From: RPQJ01 sp963823535
GTDB lineage: Bacteria; Pseudomonadota; Gammaproteobacteria; Steroidobacterales; Steroidobacteraceae
Assembly: GCA_963823535.1 (NCBI GenBank)
Contig: CAWGLZ010000006.1
Location: forward strand, 1,426,001-1,490,000
Direction of reading: 5' to 3'
Length of the DNA stretch: 64,000 nucleotides
Made by a program: the position numbers and the translations under genes. The notes under the pieces were generated by a model, which was given only the letters and a program-made list of their open reading frames with translations, ran no database searches and was not told where the DNA came from. Below are positions 26,511-34,585 of this stretch, piece by piece; position 1 is the first letter of the stretch, and the number at the start of each line of letters is the position of its first letter.

Positions 26511-27527
26511 ATGCCACAGATGAACATGATCCAGGCGCTCAATTCCGCCATGGACATCATGCTGGCGCGCGATCCGAACGTGGTCGTGCTCGGCGAGGAC
26601 GTGGGCTTCTTCGGCGGCGTGTTCCGCGTCACCGACGGCCTGCAGCGCAAGTACGGTGAGCACCGCGTGCTCGACACGCCGATCGCGGAGGGCGCCATCG
26701 TGGGCGCGGCGATCGGCATGGGCGTGAACGGCCTGCGGCCGGTGACCGAGGTACAGTTCGCCGACTACATCTACCCCGCCTGCGACCAGATCTTCAGCGA
26801 GCTCGCGCGCCTGCGCTATCGCAGCGCCGGCGAGTTCTTCGCGCCGGTCACGATCCGCACGCCCTGCGGCGGCGGCATCCGCGGCGGGCAGACGCATTCG
26901 CAGAGCCCGGAGGGAATCTTCACGCACGTCTGCGGCATCAAGGTCGTGATGCCGTCGAATCCATACGACGCGAAGGGATTGCTGATCGCCTCCATCGAGG
27001 ACGACGACCCGGTGGTGTTCTTCGAGCCGAAGCGGCTGTACAACGGGCCGTTCGACGGCGAGCCGAACAAGCCCGCCGTGCCCTGGAGCACGCACCCGAA
27101 GGGCGAGGTCCCCGACGGCTACTACACCGTGCCCATCGGCAAGGCGGAGGTCGTCCGCAAGGGCACGCAGGTGACGATCGTGACCTACGGCACGATGGTG
27201 TACGTGTGCGAAGCGGCCGCGCGCAGCCTCGGGCTCGACGCCGAGATCATCGACGTGCGCTCGATGGTGCCGCTCGACGTCGATACCATCTGCACCTCGG
27301 TCAAGAAGACGGGACGGTGCCTGATTGCCCACGAGGCGACCCGCTTTTCGGGCTTCGGCGCGGAACTCTCCGCCACGATCCAGGAGGAGTGCTTCTGGAA
27401 CCTCGAGGCACCGATCCAGCGCGTCGCGGGCTGGGACACGCCTTATCCGCACGCGTTCGAGTGGGAGTACTTCCCCGGTCCGGCGCGCGTCGCGACGGGC
27501 CTCAAGGCCGTGATGGAGACGCCATGA
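26511..27527 (+). CDS. bkdA2: Branched-chain 2-oxoacid dehydrogenase E1 component, beta subunit
   Basis: A 338-residue subunit pairing with BkdA1. The N-terminal transketolase-like domain has VVLGEDVGFFGGVFRVTDGL (about 25-44) and the metal-binding region RTPCGGGIRGGQTHSQSPE (about 118-136). The C-terminal domain ends with GWDTPYPHAFEWEYFP. The stop overlaps the ATG of E2 (ATGA), so translation is coupled. Confidence 0.96.
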   Translation: MPQMNMIQALNSAMDIMLARDPNVVVLGEDVGFFGGVFRVTDGLQRKYGEHRVLDTPIAEGAIVGAAIGMGVNGLRPVTEVQFADYIYPACDQIFSELARLRYRSAGEFFAPVTIRTPCGGGIRGGQTHSQSPEGIFTHVCGIKVVMPSNPYDAKGLLIASIEDDDPVVFFEPKRLYNGPFDGEPNKPAVPWSTHPKGEVPDGYYTVPIGKAEVVRKGTQVTIVTYGTMVYVCEAAARSLGLDAEIIDVRSMVPLDVDTICTSVKKTGRCLIAHEATRFSGFGAELSATIQEECFWNLEAPIQRVAGWDTPYPHAFEWEYFPGPARVATGLKAVMETP

Positions 27528-28837
27528 CGCGCTACGTGTTCAAGATGCCGGACCTCGGCGAGGGCACGGTCGAGGCGGAAATCGTCGCCTGGCACGTCAA
27601 GGTCGGCGACGAGATCACCGAGGACCAGGTCATGGCCGAGGTCATGACCGAGAAGGCGGCCGTGGAGGTGCCTGCACCGGTGAGCGGGCGCGTCGTGTCC
27701 ATCACCGGCGCGCCCGGCGACCTGGTGCCGGTCGGCGCCGAGCTGGTCGTCTTCGAGACCGCGAGCGCGGAGGAGGAGACGGAACGCCCGACGGTGTCCG
27801 AGCCTTCCGCCGAGCCGGCGTCCCAGCCGGCGCCGGTCCGGTCGACGCCCATGGCGCAGACGGACATCCGGGAGCCCCCGGCGACTGCATCACTGAAGCA
27901 GGCCCCGGTGGCCCGCAGGGCGCCGCAGGGGGAGAAGCCCGCGCGCGTCATGGCATCTCCGGCGTCGCGGCGTCGCGCCCGCGAGGCCGGGATCGATCTG
28001 TCGGAGGTGCCGGGCAGCGGGCCGGGCGGGCGCATTACGCCGCAGGATCTCGCGGCCGCGCTGGCGGGCACGTCACCCGATGCCGCGCCGTCCGCGCCCG
28101 CGTCGCGGCGCCCCGCGCCCGGACTGGTCGCGCGCACGGGCACCGATGAAATCAAGGTCATCGGCGTGCGCCGCGTCATCGCCAACCGCATGACCGATGC
28201 CAAGCGCAACATCCCGCACTTCGCCTACGTCGAGGAAGTGGACGTCACCGAGCTCGAGTCGTTGCGGCAGCACCTGAACGGGAAGGCCCCGGCCGGCGCG
28301 CCCGGGCTGACCTATCTGCCGTTCCTGATTGCCGCGCTGGCGAGGGTTCTCGAGGATTATCCGCAGTGCAACGCCTGGTTCGACACCGAGCGCAACATGG
28401 TCGTGCGACACCATGCCCTGCACGCCGGCGTGGCCACGCAGACCCCGGACGGACTCAAGGTGCCCGTCGTGCGTCATGCCGAGGCCCGGTCCCTGTGGGA
28501 CCTGGCGGAGGAGATCAAGCGCGTTTCGGACGCGGCACGCAGCGGCAAGGCAACCAAGGAGCAGCTCTCGGGCTCCACGATCACGGTGACGAGCCTCGGC
28601 AAGCTCGGCGGCATCGTCTCCACGCCGATCATCAATGCGCCGGAGATGGCCATCATCGGCGTCAACAAGGCCATCGAACGCCCGGTGGTGGCGAGCGGTG
28701 CGATCACCATCCGCCGCATCATGAACCTGTCCTCGTCCTTCGATCACCGCTTCGTCGACGGGTACGACGCCGCGGCGATGATCCAGGCGCTGAAGGACCG
28801 GTTGGAGCACCCGGCGACCATCTTCATGGCAGGCTAG
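27524..28837 (+). CDS. bkdB: Dihydrolipoamide branched-chain acyltransferase (E2)
   Basis: A 437-residue acyltransferase with a single lipoyl domain (about 1-78; lipoyl Lys44 in VMTEKAAVEV). A Pro/Ala-rich linker, an E3-binding domain (about 143-180, ASPASRRRAREAGIDL) and a second linker lead to the catalytic domain from about 215. The active-site HRFVDG has His near 408. Transfers branched acyl groups to CoA. It should dock a lipoamide dehydrogenase, but no lpd gene follows; the next gene is a transaminase. Confidence 0.96.
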   Translation: MTRYVFKMPDLGEGTVEAEIVAWHVKVGDEITEDQVMAEVMTEKAAVEVPAPVSGRVVSITGAPGDLVPVGAELVVFETASAEEETERPTVSEPSAEPASQPAPVRSTPMAQTDIREPPATASLKQAPVARRAPQGEKPARVMASPASRRRAREAGIDLSEVPGSGPGGRITPQDLAAALAGTSPDAAPSAPASRRPAPGLVARTGTDEIKVIGVRRVIANRMTDAKRNIPHFAYVEEVDVTELESLRQHLNGKAPAGAPGLTYLPFLIAALARVLEDYPQCNAWFDTERNMVVRHHALHAGVATQTPDGLKVPVVRHAEARSLWDLAEEIKRVSDAARSGKATKEQLSGSTITVTSLGKLGGIVSTPIINAPEMAIIGVNKAIERPVVASGAITIRRIMNLSSSFDHRFVDGYDAAAMIQALKDRLEHPATIFMAG

Positions 28838-28841
28838 ACTG

Positions 28842-29897
28842 ATGCACACACTCGAATCGGACCGCGAGCTGCAGGACTCACAGCGCATGAACACGACGAC
28901 GACGCCACGCCCGGCCTTCGGCACGGTGCTGGCCGACCAGATGGCCATCGCCACCTTCCGCAACGGACGCTGGAGCGACCACGAGGTCCGTCCCACCGGG
29001 CCGATCGAGATCCACCCGGCGGCGCACGTGCTGCACTACGCGAGCACCTGCTTCGAGGGCTTCAAGGCCTACCGCTGGGCGGACGGCAGCATCCGCGTCT
29101 TCCGCATGGACAAGCACGTCGAGCGCATGCGGCAGAGCGCGAGGCTCCTCTCGCTGCCCGAGCCCGATGCCGCGCAACTCGCGACGATGGTGCTCACCAT
29201 CATCGATCGGGTCCGCGCGCAGGTGCCCGAGCCGCCGGGCGCCCTGTACCTGCGACCGCTGCTCTACGGGACGATGCCGAACATCGGTGCGGCCTCGGCG
29301 CCGTCCAACGAGGCCACGCTGATCGTGCTGGCGAGTCCCGTCTGGGACTATTTCTCCGGCGGCGTGAAGCCCCTCAGGATCTTCGTCGAGGACCGCTGCC
29401 ACCGCACCGCCGAACACCTCGGCATGGTCAAGACCGGCGGCAACTACGCGGCCGCGATGGGACCGACGCTCGCCGCCCGCGAGAAGTACAAGGTGGACCA
29501 GGTGCTGTTCTGCCCGGGTGGCTCGGTGCAGGAAACGGGGGCGGCGAATTTCCTGCTCATCCGCGAGGGGCACCTGCTGACGCGCAGCCTCGACACCAGT
29601 TTCCTGCACGGCGTGACGCGCGACTCGCTGCTCACCATGGCACGTGACATGGGCTTCAAGGTCGAGGAGCGGGTGTTCGACGTGGCGGAAATGCTGCAGT
29701 GGGTCAAGGCGGGTGAGGCCGCGCTGTCCGGCACGGCCGCCGTGCTCGCCGGCGTCGGGACGCTGGTGCACGACGGCCAGGAACACCGCGTCGGCAGCGG
29801 CGATGTCGGCCCGGTGACGCAACGCCTGCGTGCCGCCCTGGTCGCCATCCAGAACGGTGAGTCGCCGGATCGCTACGGGTGGACGAAGAAGGTCTGA
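28842..29897 (+). CDS. ilvE: Branched-chain amino acid aminotransferase (class IV, PLP)
   Basis: A 351-residue fold-type IV aminotransferase interconverting Leu/Ile/Val and their 2-oxoacids. Landmarks are LHYASTCFEGFKAYR (about 66-80), the PLP Lys197 in VKTGGNYAAA, and GSVQETGAANFLL near 227-239. ATG 28842 follows the E2 stop by 4 bp; an internal ATG at 28887 may be the real start because family members usually begin close to it. In an operon with BCKDH it supplies the enzyme's 2-oxoacid substrates, giving a self-contained catabolic module. Confidence 0.93.
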   Translation: MHTLESDRELQDSQRMNTTTTPRPAFGTVLADQMAIATFRNGRWSDHEVRPTGPIEIHPAAHVLHYASTCFEGFKAYRWADGSIRVFRMDKHVERMRQSARLLSLPEPDAAQLATMVLTIIDRVRAQVPEPPGALYLRPLLYGTMPNIGAASAPSNEATLIVLASPVWDYFSGGVKPLRIFVEDRCHRTAEHLGMVKTGGNYAAAMGPTLAAREKYKVDQVLFCPGGSVQETGAANFLLIREGHLLTRSLDTSFLHGVTRDSLLTMARDMGFKVEERVFDVAEMLQWVKAGEAALSGTAAVLAGVGTLVHDGQEHRVGSGDVGPVTQRLRAALVAIQNGESPDRYGWTKKV

Positions 29898-30667
29898 GGC
29901 TCCCTCGCGAGGCAGTGCTCGCGGTCGTCACGGGCGCGGGCAGCCCGGACGGCATCGGCTTCGCCATCGCGCGTGCCCTCGGCGAGGCGGGACACCGCCT
30001 GCTCGTCGCCTCGACCACCGGGCGCATCCATGATCGTGCGGCCGAATTGTGCGCGGCGGGCTTCGACGCGCGCGGGGTCGCCTGCGACCTGACCCTCGAG
30101 TCCGGCGTCGGAGTCCTGGCTTCCGCCGCCGCAGCGGCGGGGCCGGTCGGGGTGCTGGTGAACAATGCCGGCATGGCGATTCTCGGCGAGATGGATGCAC
30201 TCGCGGACGTCGCGGCCCTGACGCTCGCGCAATGGCAGCGCTCGCTCGAGCGCAACCTGACCACGGCCTTCCTCGTCACGCGCGCCCTGCTGCCCGGCCT
30301 GCAGCAGCGGGGCCAGGGTCGCATCGTGAACGTGGCTTCGACGACGGGCGCCGTGAGCGGCGTGGCCGGTGACGCGGCCTATGCCGCGGCCAAGGCCGGG
30401 ATGGTCGGCTTCACGCGCGCCATCGCGCTGGAGGTCGCCCGCTCCGGCGTCACCGTGAACGCGGTCGCGCCGGGCTGGATCGCCACGGCTTCGCAGACGG
30501 AACGCGAGGCGGCGGCCGGAGCACGCACACCCGTCGGCCGCTCCGGGACGCCGACCGAGGTGGCGAGCCTCGTCGCGTTTCTCGCCTCGCCCGCGGCGTC
30601 CTACATCACCGGGCAGCTCTTCGTCGTGGACGGTGGCAACGCCATCGTCGAGGACCTCAACGCGTGA
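29879..30667 (+). CDS. Short-chain dehydrogenase/reductase (FabG-like)
   Basis: A 262-residue classical SDR. The nucleotide loop TGAGSPDGIGFAIA is at about 19-32, VNNAGMA near 95, and the catalytic Ser (about 155) is followed by YAAAK (Tyr168, Lys172). It starts at GTG 29879 inside the end of ilvE and is probably the last gene of the bkd operon. The substrate may be a hydroxyacyl-CoA or 2-oxoacid derived from branched-chain catabolism, but this is inferred only from position. Confidence 0.9.
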   Translation: MDEEGLRLPREAVLAVVTGAGSPDGIGFAIARALGEAGHRLLVASTTGRIHDRAAELCAAGFDARGVACDLTLESGVGVLASAAAAAGPVGVLVNNAGMAILGEMDALADVAALTLAQWQRSLERNLTTAFLVTRALLPGLQQRGQGRIVNVASTTGAVSGVAGDAAYAAAKAGMVGFTRAIALEVARSGVTVNAVAPGWIATASQTEREAAAGARTPVGRSGTPTEVASLVAFLASPAASYITGQLFVVDGGNAIVEDLNA

Positions 30668-30715
30668 CACGATCCCGTGGTCCGGGTAAGCGGCGCGGCG
30701 GGCGGCATTGGCGAT

Positions 30716-31267
30716 TCAGTGCAGGAGGCGCGGTGCGAGTGCACCACGCCTGGCCGACCAGACGAGTGCCGCAACCGCAACGGCCGACCCGAAGGCGCCA
30801 AGCATGACCCAGCGGGTCGGTCCCTCGAGCGTTCCGACGAACCCGCCCAGAGGTGCGAGCAGGCGATGGGTCGCCACCAGGACGGCGCCGGTCACGGCGG
30901 CGGACGCGGCGGCATCGAGCAACGCGTGGCGGCGCGCACCACGACGAATCGACTCGACCAGTCGCTGGTACTCACGATCCGCGGCTGACCGCAGATCCGG
31001 CGCGGGCGTGGTCGCGTTCCGCGTGGACCCGTCGAGACGGTCCCGCAGTCGCTGCTCGAAATCGGCCGACAGTTCGGGCCGTGGCAGCGCCACCGCGAGG
31101 CGCGCGTCCAGCGTCGCGAACTCTCGTTGCCAGGCACGGCATCTCGCGCAGGTATCGACGTGCTCGCGGAGGATGCGGGCGTGTTCCGGCGCCAGGGATC
31201 CTTCGAGCAATTCGACCAGGTCGTGCTCGTAGTCGGCGCAAGGGCTGGTCACGTTCATTTCGTTCAT
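30716..31267 (-). CDS. Zinc-finger anti-sigma factor (zf-HC2 type)
   Basis: A 183-residue protein. The N-terminal anti-sigma domain carries His36, Cys40 and Cys43 in REHVDTCARC, the HX3CX2C zinc-binding (ZAS) motif. Two hydrophobic segments follow (about 118-138 and 152-172), placing it in the inner membrane. Its ATG overlaps the stop of the sigma gene by 4 bp, so the two are translationally coupled. It most likely sequesters that sigma factor until a signal changes the zinc domain or the protein is cleaved. Confidence 0.9.
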   Translation of the reverse strand: MNEMNVTSPCADYEHDLVELLEGSLAPEHARILREHVDTCARCRAWQREFATLDARLAVALPRPELSADFEQRLRDRLDGSTRNATTPAPDLRSAADREYQRLVESIRRGARRHALLDAAASAAVTGAVLVATHRLLAPLGGFVGTLEGPTRWVMLGAFGSAVAVAALVWSARRGALAPRLLH

Positions 31268-31815
31268 GCGGCTTTCACCTCGGCGGGCCGCGCAAGCTCC
31301 ATCAGTCGCTTGCGGGCGCGGTGCAGCAGGTTCTTGACGGTCCCGAGCGGCATTCCGAGCTGCTCGGACACGATCTCGTAGGAGCGATCCTCCAGGTAGA
31401 AGAGGCGCACCGCCTCCTGCTGGTTGGCGGGCAGCTGCCCGACCAGGCGCAGCAGGTTGTCGCGTTCCGGGTCCTCGGCCGGGCCGGTCGCGACGCTTGC
31501 GGCGGCATGCTGTGCCTCGGCGGAGTCCGGGTCGTCGAAGGACACCGTGGGCCGGCGCCGCCGCAGTTCCATCAGGCAGGTGTTGCGCGTGATGGCGTAG
31601 ATCCACGTCCCCAGGGCCGCGCGGCCATCGAAGCCGGGCAAGGCTTTCCACACCCGTACCAGCGTCTCCTGGGTGGCGTCCTCGGCGGCGGCCCGGTCCC
31701 TGAGGATCGACCAGGCCAGCCGGAAGACGCGATCCTTGTACGCCGGCACGACGAGGTCGAAGGCGCGGGCATGGTGCCCCGCCGCCAGGAGGTCTTCGAT
31801 GCCGGCGTCCATCAT
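31264..31815 (-). CDS. ECF-type RNA polymerase sigma factor (second in window)
   Basis: A 183-residue group IV sigma factor. Region 2 spans about 20-85 (AYKDRVFRLAWSILRDRAAAED) and region 4 about 125-172 (QLPANQQEAVRLFYLEDRSYEI). The start codon sits about 4 bp after a GTATAA -10 element on the same strand, so the mRNA is probably leaderless or nearly so. Downstream gene is its anti-sigma factor. A matching promoter faces the other way towards the membrane protein at 31927, its probable regulon member. Confidence 0.93.
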   Translation of the reverse strand: MMDAGIEDLLAAGHHARAFDLVVPAYKDRVFRLAWSILRDRAAAEDATQETLVRVWKALPGFDGRAALGTWIYAITRNTCLMELRRRRPTVSFDDPDSAEAQHAAASVATGPAEDPERDNLLRLVGQLPANQQEAVRLFYLEDRSYEIVSEQLGMPLGTVKNLLHRARKRLMELARPAEVKAA

Positions 31816-31818
31816 TCC

Positions 31819-31848
31819 TTATACGCCGGGGGGCGGCCAAAGGTTGCA
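31819..31848 (-). promoter_or_regulatory. Candidate ECF-dependent promoter of the sigma/anti-sigma operon
   Basis: On the minus strand TGCAACC (31848-31842), a 17-nt spacer, then GTATAA (31824-31819). The same -35 sequence, spacer length and -10 occur on the opposite strand 11 bp away. The start codon follows immediately, so transcription would begin at or next to ATG. Autoregulation is inferred. Confidence 0.65.
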
Positions 31849-31858
31849 GGCGGCGGAA

Positions 31859-31888
31859 TGCAACCCTGGGGCCGTGCCGCGCATATAA
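31859..31888 (+). promoter_or_regulatory. Candidate ECF-dependent promoter of the DUF6249-type gene
   Basis: TGCAACC (31859-31865), a 17-nt spacer, ATATAA (31883-31888), about 39 bp before ATG 31927. It mirrors the minus-strand promoter of the sigma gene; the two -35 elements form an inverted repeat (GGTTGCA...TGCAACC). Both are probably read by the adjacent sigma factor. Confidence 0.65.
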
Positions 31889-31926
31889 CCCGCACCTACC
31901 CCGGACACGGCCCCTGGAGACCGACC

Positions 31927-32334
31927 ATGGACGAAGACATCCTTGCACTGTTCATCCCGATCATCGCGATCTTCATGGCGTTGCTGATCCCGATCGTCTT
32001 TTCGATCGTGGACTACCGGCGCCGCCGGGACCTCGTCGAGGCCAATCACAAGGAGCGCATGGCGGCCATCGAGCGCGGCATGGAGTTGCCGCCGATGCCG
32101 GAGGCGCTTTTCCAGTCGATGAAGCCGGCCCGGCGTTCGAGCTACCTGTTGCCCGGGCTGATCTGGCTGTTCGTGGGCATCGGCGTGTTCACAGCGCTCG
32201 GCGCCGTGGCGGGCGACGACGTACGGTACTTCGGCCTGATCCCGATCGGCGTCGGTCTCGCGTTCCTGATCTACTATTTCGTCGAGGGTCGCAAGCTGCC
32301 GCCGGTGTCGGGAGGCTCACTGCCCGGGGCCTGA
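31927..32334 (+). CDS. DUF6249-like small membrane protein
   Basis: A 135-residue protein. An N-terminal transmembrane helix (about 8-27) leads into a cytoplasmic basic helix with NHKERMAAIERGMELPP (about 39-55). Two more hydrophobic helices follow (about 75-95 and 102-120). The KERMAAIERGM stretch is typical of DUF6249 proteins commonly encoded beside ECF sigma/anti-sigma pairs. Function unknown. Its promoter matches that of the divergent sigma operon. Confidence 0.8.
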   Translation: MDEDILALFIPIIAIFMALLIPIVFSIVDYRRRRDLVEANHKERMAAIERGMELPPMPEALFQSMKPARRSSYLLPGLIWLFVGIGVFTALGAVAGDDVRYFGLIPIGVGLAFLIYYFVEGRKLPPVSGGSLPGA

Positions 32335-32407
32335 GCCGCGGGTGACTCCGGACCGGGCGGCGTTGCGAACGGGCAGGCGTTCGCAGTCGTTCCCGGATCT
32401 GCTCACC

Positions 32408-33539
32408 ATGCACTGGTTCTCGCACGCGGCATTGCTGGCCCTGCTGGCCGCCCTCGGTACGACGCCCGGGGCGACGGCGGGGTCATCCGATACCGAAAGC
32501 GGCCGCGTGCATCTCGTCACGGTCGCCGAGGGCCTGGAGCATCCGTGGGGCCTGGCGTTCCTGCCGGATGGCCGGGCGCTGGTCACGGAGCGGCCGGGCC
32601 GACTGCGGATCGTCGCCACGGACGGGCAGGTCGGCCCGGCACTCGCCGGTGTGCCGGAGGTGGCAGCAGTCAACCAGGGCGGCTTGCTCGACGTCGCGAT
32701 CGATCCGGAGTTCGACGAACACCGGCCTCGTCTATCTTTCGTATACCGAGCCCCGCGACGGCGCGAACGGCACGACCGTGGCGCGCGGTCGGCTCGCGGA
32801 CGCCGGGCTCGAGGACGTGCAGGTGATCTTCCGGCAGCAACCGGCCGTCGCCGGCGGACATCATTTCGGCTCGCGGCTGGTGTTCGGTCGCGATGGCCGG
32901 TTGTTCGTCACGCTGGGCGACCGGGGATCGCAGCGTGCACGCGCCCAGACGCTCGACTCCCACCTCGGCAAGGTCGTGCGCATCGAGCGTGACGGCGGGG
33001 TGCCTGGCGACAATCCGTTTGCGGCGACCACGGGGGCGTTGCCCGAGGTCTGGTCCTACGGGCACCGCAACGTGCAGGGCGCCGCGCTGCATCCGGTCAC
33101 CGGTGAACTGTGGACGAACGAACACGGACCCCGGGGCGGCGACGAACTCAATCGCACCCTGCCGGGGCTCAACTACGGCTGGCCGGTGGCCACTTACGGC
33201 ACCGAGTACTCGGGCGCGACCATCAGCGAACGGCCGACGGCCCCGGGCATCGAAGCGCCGGTACATCACTGGGTGCCGTCGATCGCTACGAGTGGACTGC
33301 TCTTCTACACGGGCGACCGGTTCCCGCAGTGGCGCGGCAACGCGTTCATCGGCGGCCTCAAGAGCCAGCAACTCGTGCGCCTGGAACTCGAGGGCAACCG
33401 CGTCGTGCGCGAGGAACGGCTGCTGCGCGGCGAGATCCGGCAACGTGTCCGCGACGTCGAGCAGGGACCGGACGGGTTGATCTACCTGCTGACCGACGAG
33501 GGGAAGGGTCGCCTGCTGCGGCTCGAGCCCGCGCCTTGA
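32408..33539 (+). pseudogene. PQQ-dependent sugar dehydrogenase (Glc/sorbosone dehydrogenase fold), single frameshift
   Basis: From ATG 32408 a signal peptide (about 1-23) leads to the beta-propeller start LEHPWGLAFLPDGRALVTER. The frame breaks near 32717: upstream ends ...DPEFDE, downstream continues NTGLVYLSYTEPRDG in another frame. One missing base would restore about 377 residues. The rest is intact, with GGHHFGSRLVFGRDG, WSYGHRNVQG and NEHGPRGGDELN, the PQQ/Ca2+-binding loops of soluble aldose sugar dehydrogenases. The enzyme would oxidise aldoses in the periplasm. Because everything else is conserved, a sequencing error is more likely than true loss. Confidence 0.85.
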
Positions 33540-33628
33540 TCCCAGGTCCGATCGCCGACCGCCGGCGCGCACAGCGACGATGTGCATCGGCGATCGCAGC
33601 TTGTGGAGATGCACTGGTCCGGGTTCGG

Positions 33629-33634
33629 TACAAT
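33629..33634 (+). promoter_or_regulatory. -10 element of the tRNA-Ile2 gene
   Basis: TACAAT lies 9 nt before the first base of the tRNA. No convincing -35 hexamer at the usual 16-18 bp spacing was found. Confidence 0.4.
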
Positions 33635-33643
33635 CGGGTCCGT

Positions 33644-33956
33644 GGGCCTGTAGCACAGCGGTTAGTGCAGGGGACTCATCGAAAAGGTGCCTCCACGGCG
33701 TAATCCGTGGAGTGGACGGGATGAATTCAGGGAACCCTTCCGGCGATGCCGATGGCAACCCTGAGCCAAGCCGGCGGTACACCGCCGGAAGGTGCAGAGA
33801 CTACCTGAGGGCTGCAGTGCCCTTGATGACAGGCGTCGAGCGTCCCGCACCCGACCGGCCGTGCGGCCGAGGGTGAAGAGATAGTCCACGCCCGGGGGAA
33901 ACCCCGGGGCAGCGTGAATCCCTCGGTCGTAGGTTCGAATCCTACCGGGCCCACCA
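33644..33956 (+). tRNA. ileX: tRNA-Ile2 (anticodon CAU) interrupted by a group I intron
   Basis: The 5' exon is 33644-33679 (36 nt) and the 3' exon 33917-33956 (40 nt). Joined, they give a 76-nt tRNA with encoded CCA. The acceptor stem is GGGCCTG with CGGGCCC. The D arm is GCACAGCGGTTAGTGC. The anticodon stem GGGGA/TCCCT closes the loop CTCATAA, and the T arm is GTAGG TTCGAAT CCTAC. CAT with the flanking ACTCATAATC context matches elongator-type tRNA-Ile2, whose C34 is changed to lysidine by TilS in bacteria so that it reads AUA. Initiator or elongator Met are less likely because of this context. The intron sits between anticodon position 36 and nucleotide 37. Confidence 0.92.
33680..33916 (+). 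ncRNA. Self-splicing group I intron (237 nt) in the anticodon loop of tRNA-Ile2(CAU)
   Basis: The 5' splice site follows CAT, so the exon ends in U. The intron ends in G (omega-G) before AATCCC. Conserved core elements are seen in order: a Q-like AACCCTGAGCC (about 33757-33767), R-like GTGCAGAGACTA (about 33791-33804) and S-like AAGAGATAGTCC (about 33876-33887). GTG near the 5' end (33686-33688) can act as internal guide pairing with CAU. A strong P9-type hairpin CCCGGGGGAAACCCCGGGG lies near the 3' end. No ORF fits in it, so mobility is not self-encoded. The site is the same as in the Azoarcus tRNA-Ile(CAU) intron; boundaries are deduced from the tRNA. Confidence 0.9.
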
Positions 33957-34033
33957 TTTTTGAACGGTGTATTCCGGTCACGTGGTTTACACGGCCTCAA
34001 TGGGTCGTCGAAACGCACGTGTCGAGCGGAGCA

Positions 34034-34585
34034 TCAGGCGAAGAGTGACTTGATGCGTGCCTCGATCAATCGGTGGTCCTCTTCGGAACCGGGCACGTCC
34101 TGAAGCCGACGCATGAGCTTCTCGTGCTGCAGCAACCCAAGCTGCGTCACGCTTCTCGCAAAGTCGAAGTCCTTCTCGCGACCGGCACCCAGCTTGCTGA
34201 GCACGAGGTCATGGGTCTCCATGCACCAACCGGTGTACTTCTCCACGCGAATCGGGACGGCTCTTGCCTTCCAGCCGGTCGGCGCATACCTCGGCGTCGA
34301 GGACGCGACGCCCTGGGCGTAGTAGCCGTACTCGAGATCGAAATCGCTGGCCTCGCCGAGCACGAATGAAATCCTGTCGGCCATGCGTTCGTCATCCTGG
34401 GGAGGGATGACGTCGACGTCGCGTGTGGCCGTCAGGGCGCCCTCGGGCGGATTCGGCAGCACCGCGAGAATGGCTGCCGATCCGACGATGTGGAAATCGT
34501 AGAGGTCGAAGCGGCGACCGATCTCGAGGATCACGTGCTGCAGCTGGCTGCGGTACACGGGGTCAGGCCGTCCGCACGTTCTCAA
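34034..34585 (-). CDS. DUF6036-like nucleotidyltransferase, candidate toxin
   Basis: A 183-residue protein. FHIVGSAAILAVLP (about 31-44) followed by ATRDVDVIPP (about 52-62) is the G-S...D-x-D pattern of minimal nucleotidyltransferases such as DUF6036 and AbiEii relatives. The C-terminal half is helical with a conserved HDLVLSKLGAGREKDFDFA segment (about 122-140), the LxK-LxAxReKD motif of this group. Its start overlaps the end of the upstream winged-helix gene by 23 bp. The pair resembles nucleotidyltransferase toxin/antitoxin modules; no experimental role is implied. Confidence 0.75.
   Translation of the reverse strand: MRTCGRPDPVYRSQLQHVILEIGRRFDLYDFHIVGSAAILAVLPNPPEGALTATRDVDVIPPQDDERMADRISFVLGEASDFDLEYGYYAQGVASSTPRYAPTGWKARAVPIRVEKYTGWCMETHDLVLSKLGAGREKDFDFARSVTQLGLLQHEKLMRRLQDVPGSEEDHRLIEARIKSLFA

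Noticed and set aside
24648..27452. A 934-codon minus-strand open frame
   Set aside because: Antisense to bkdA1/bkdA2, with skewed composition and no recognisable domain. bkdR occupies part of the same strand in another frame.
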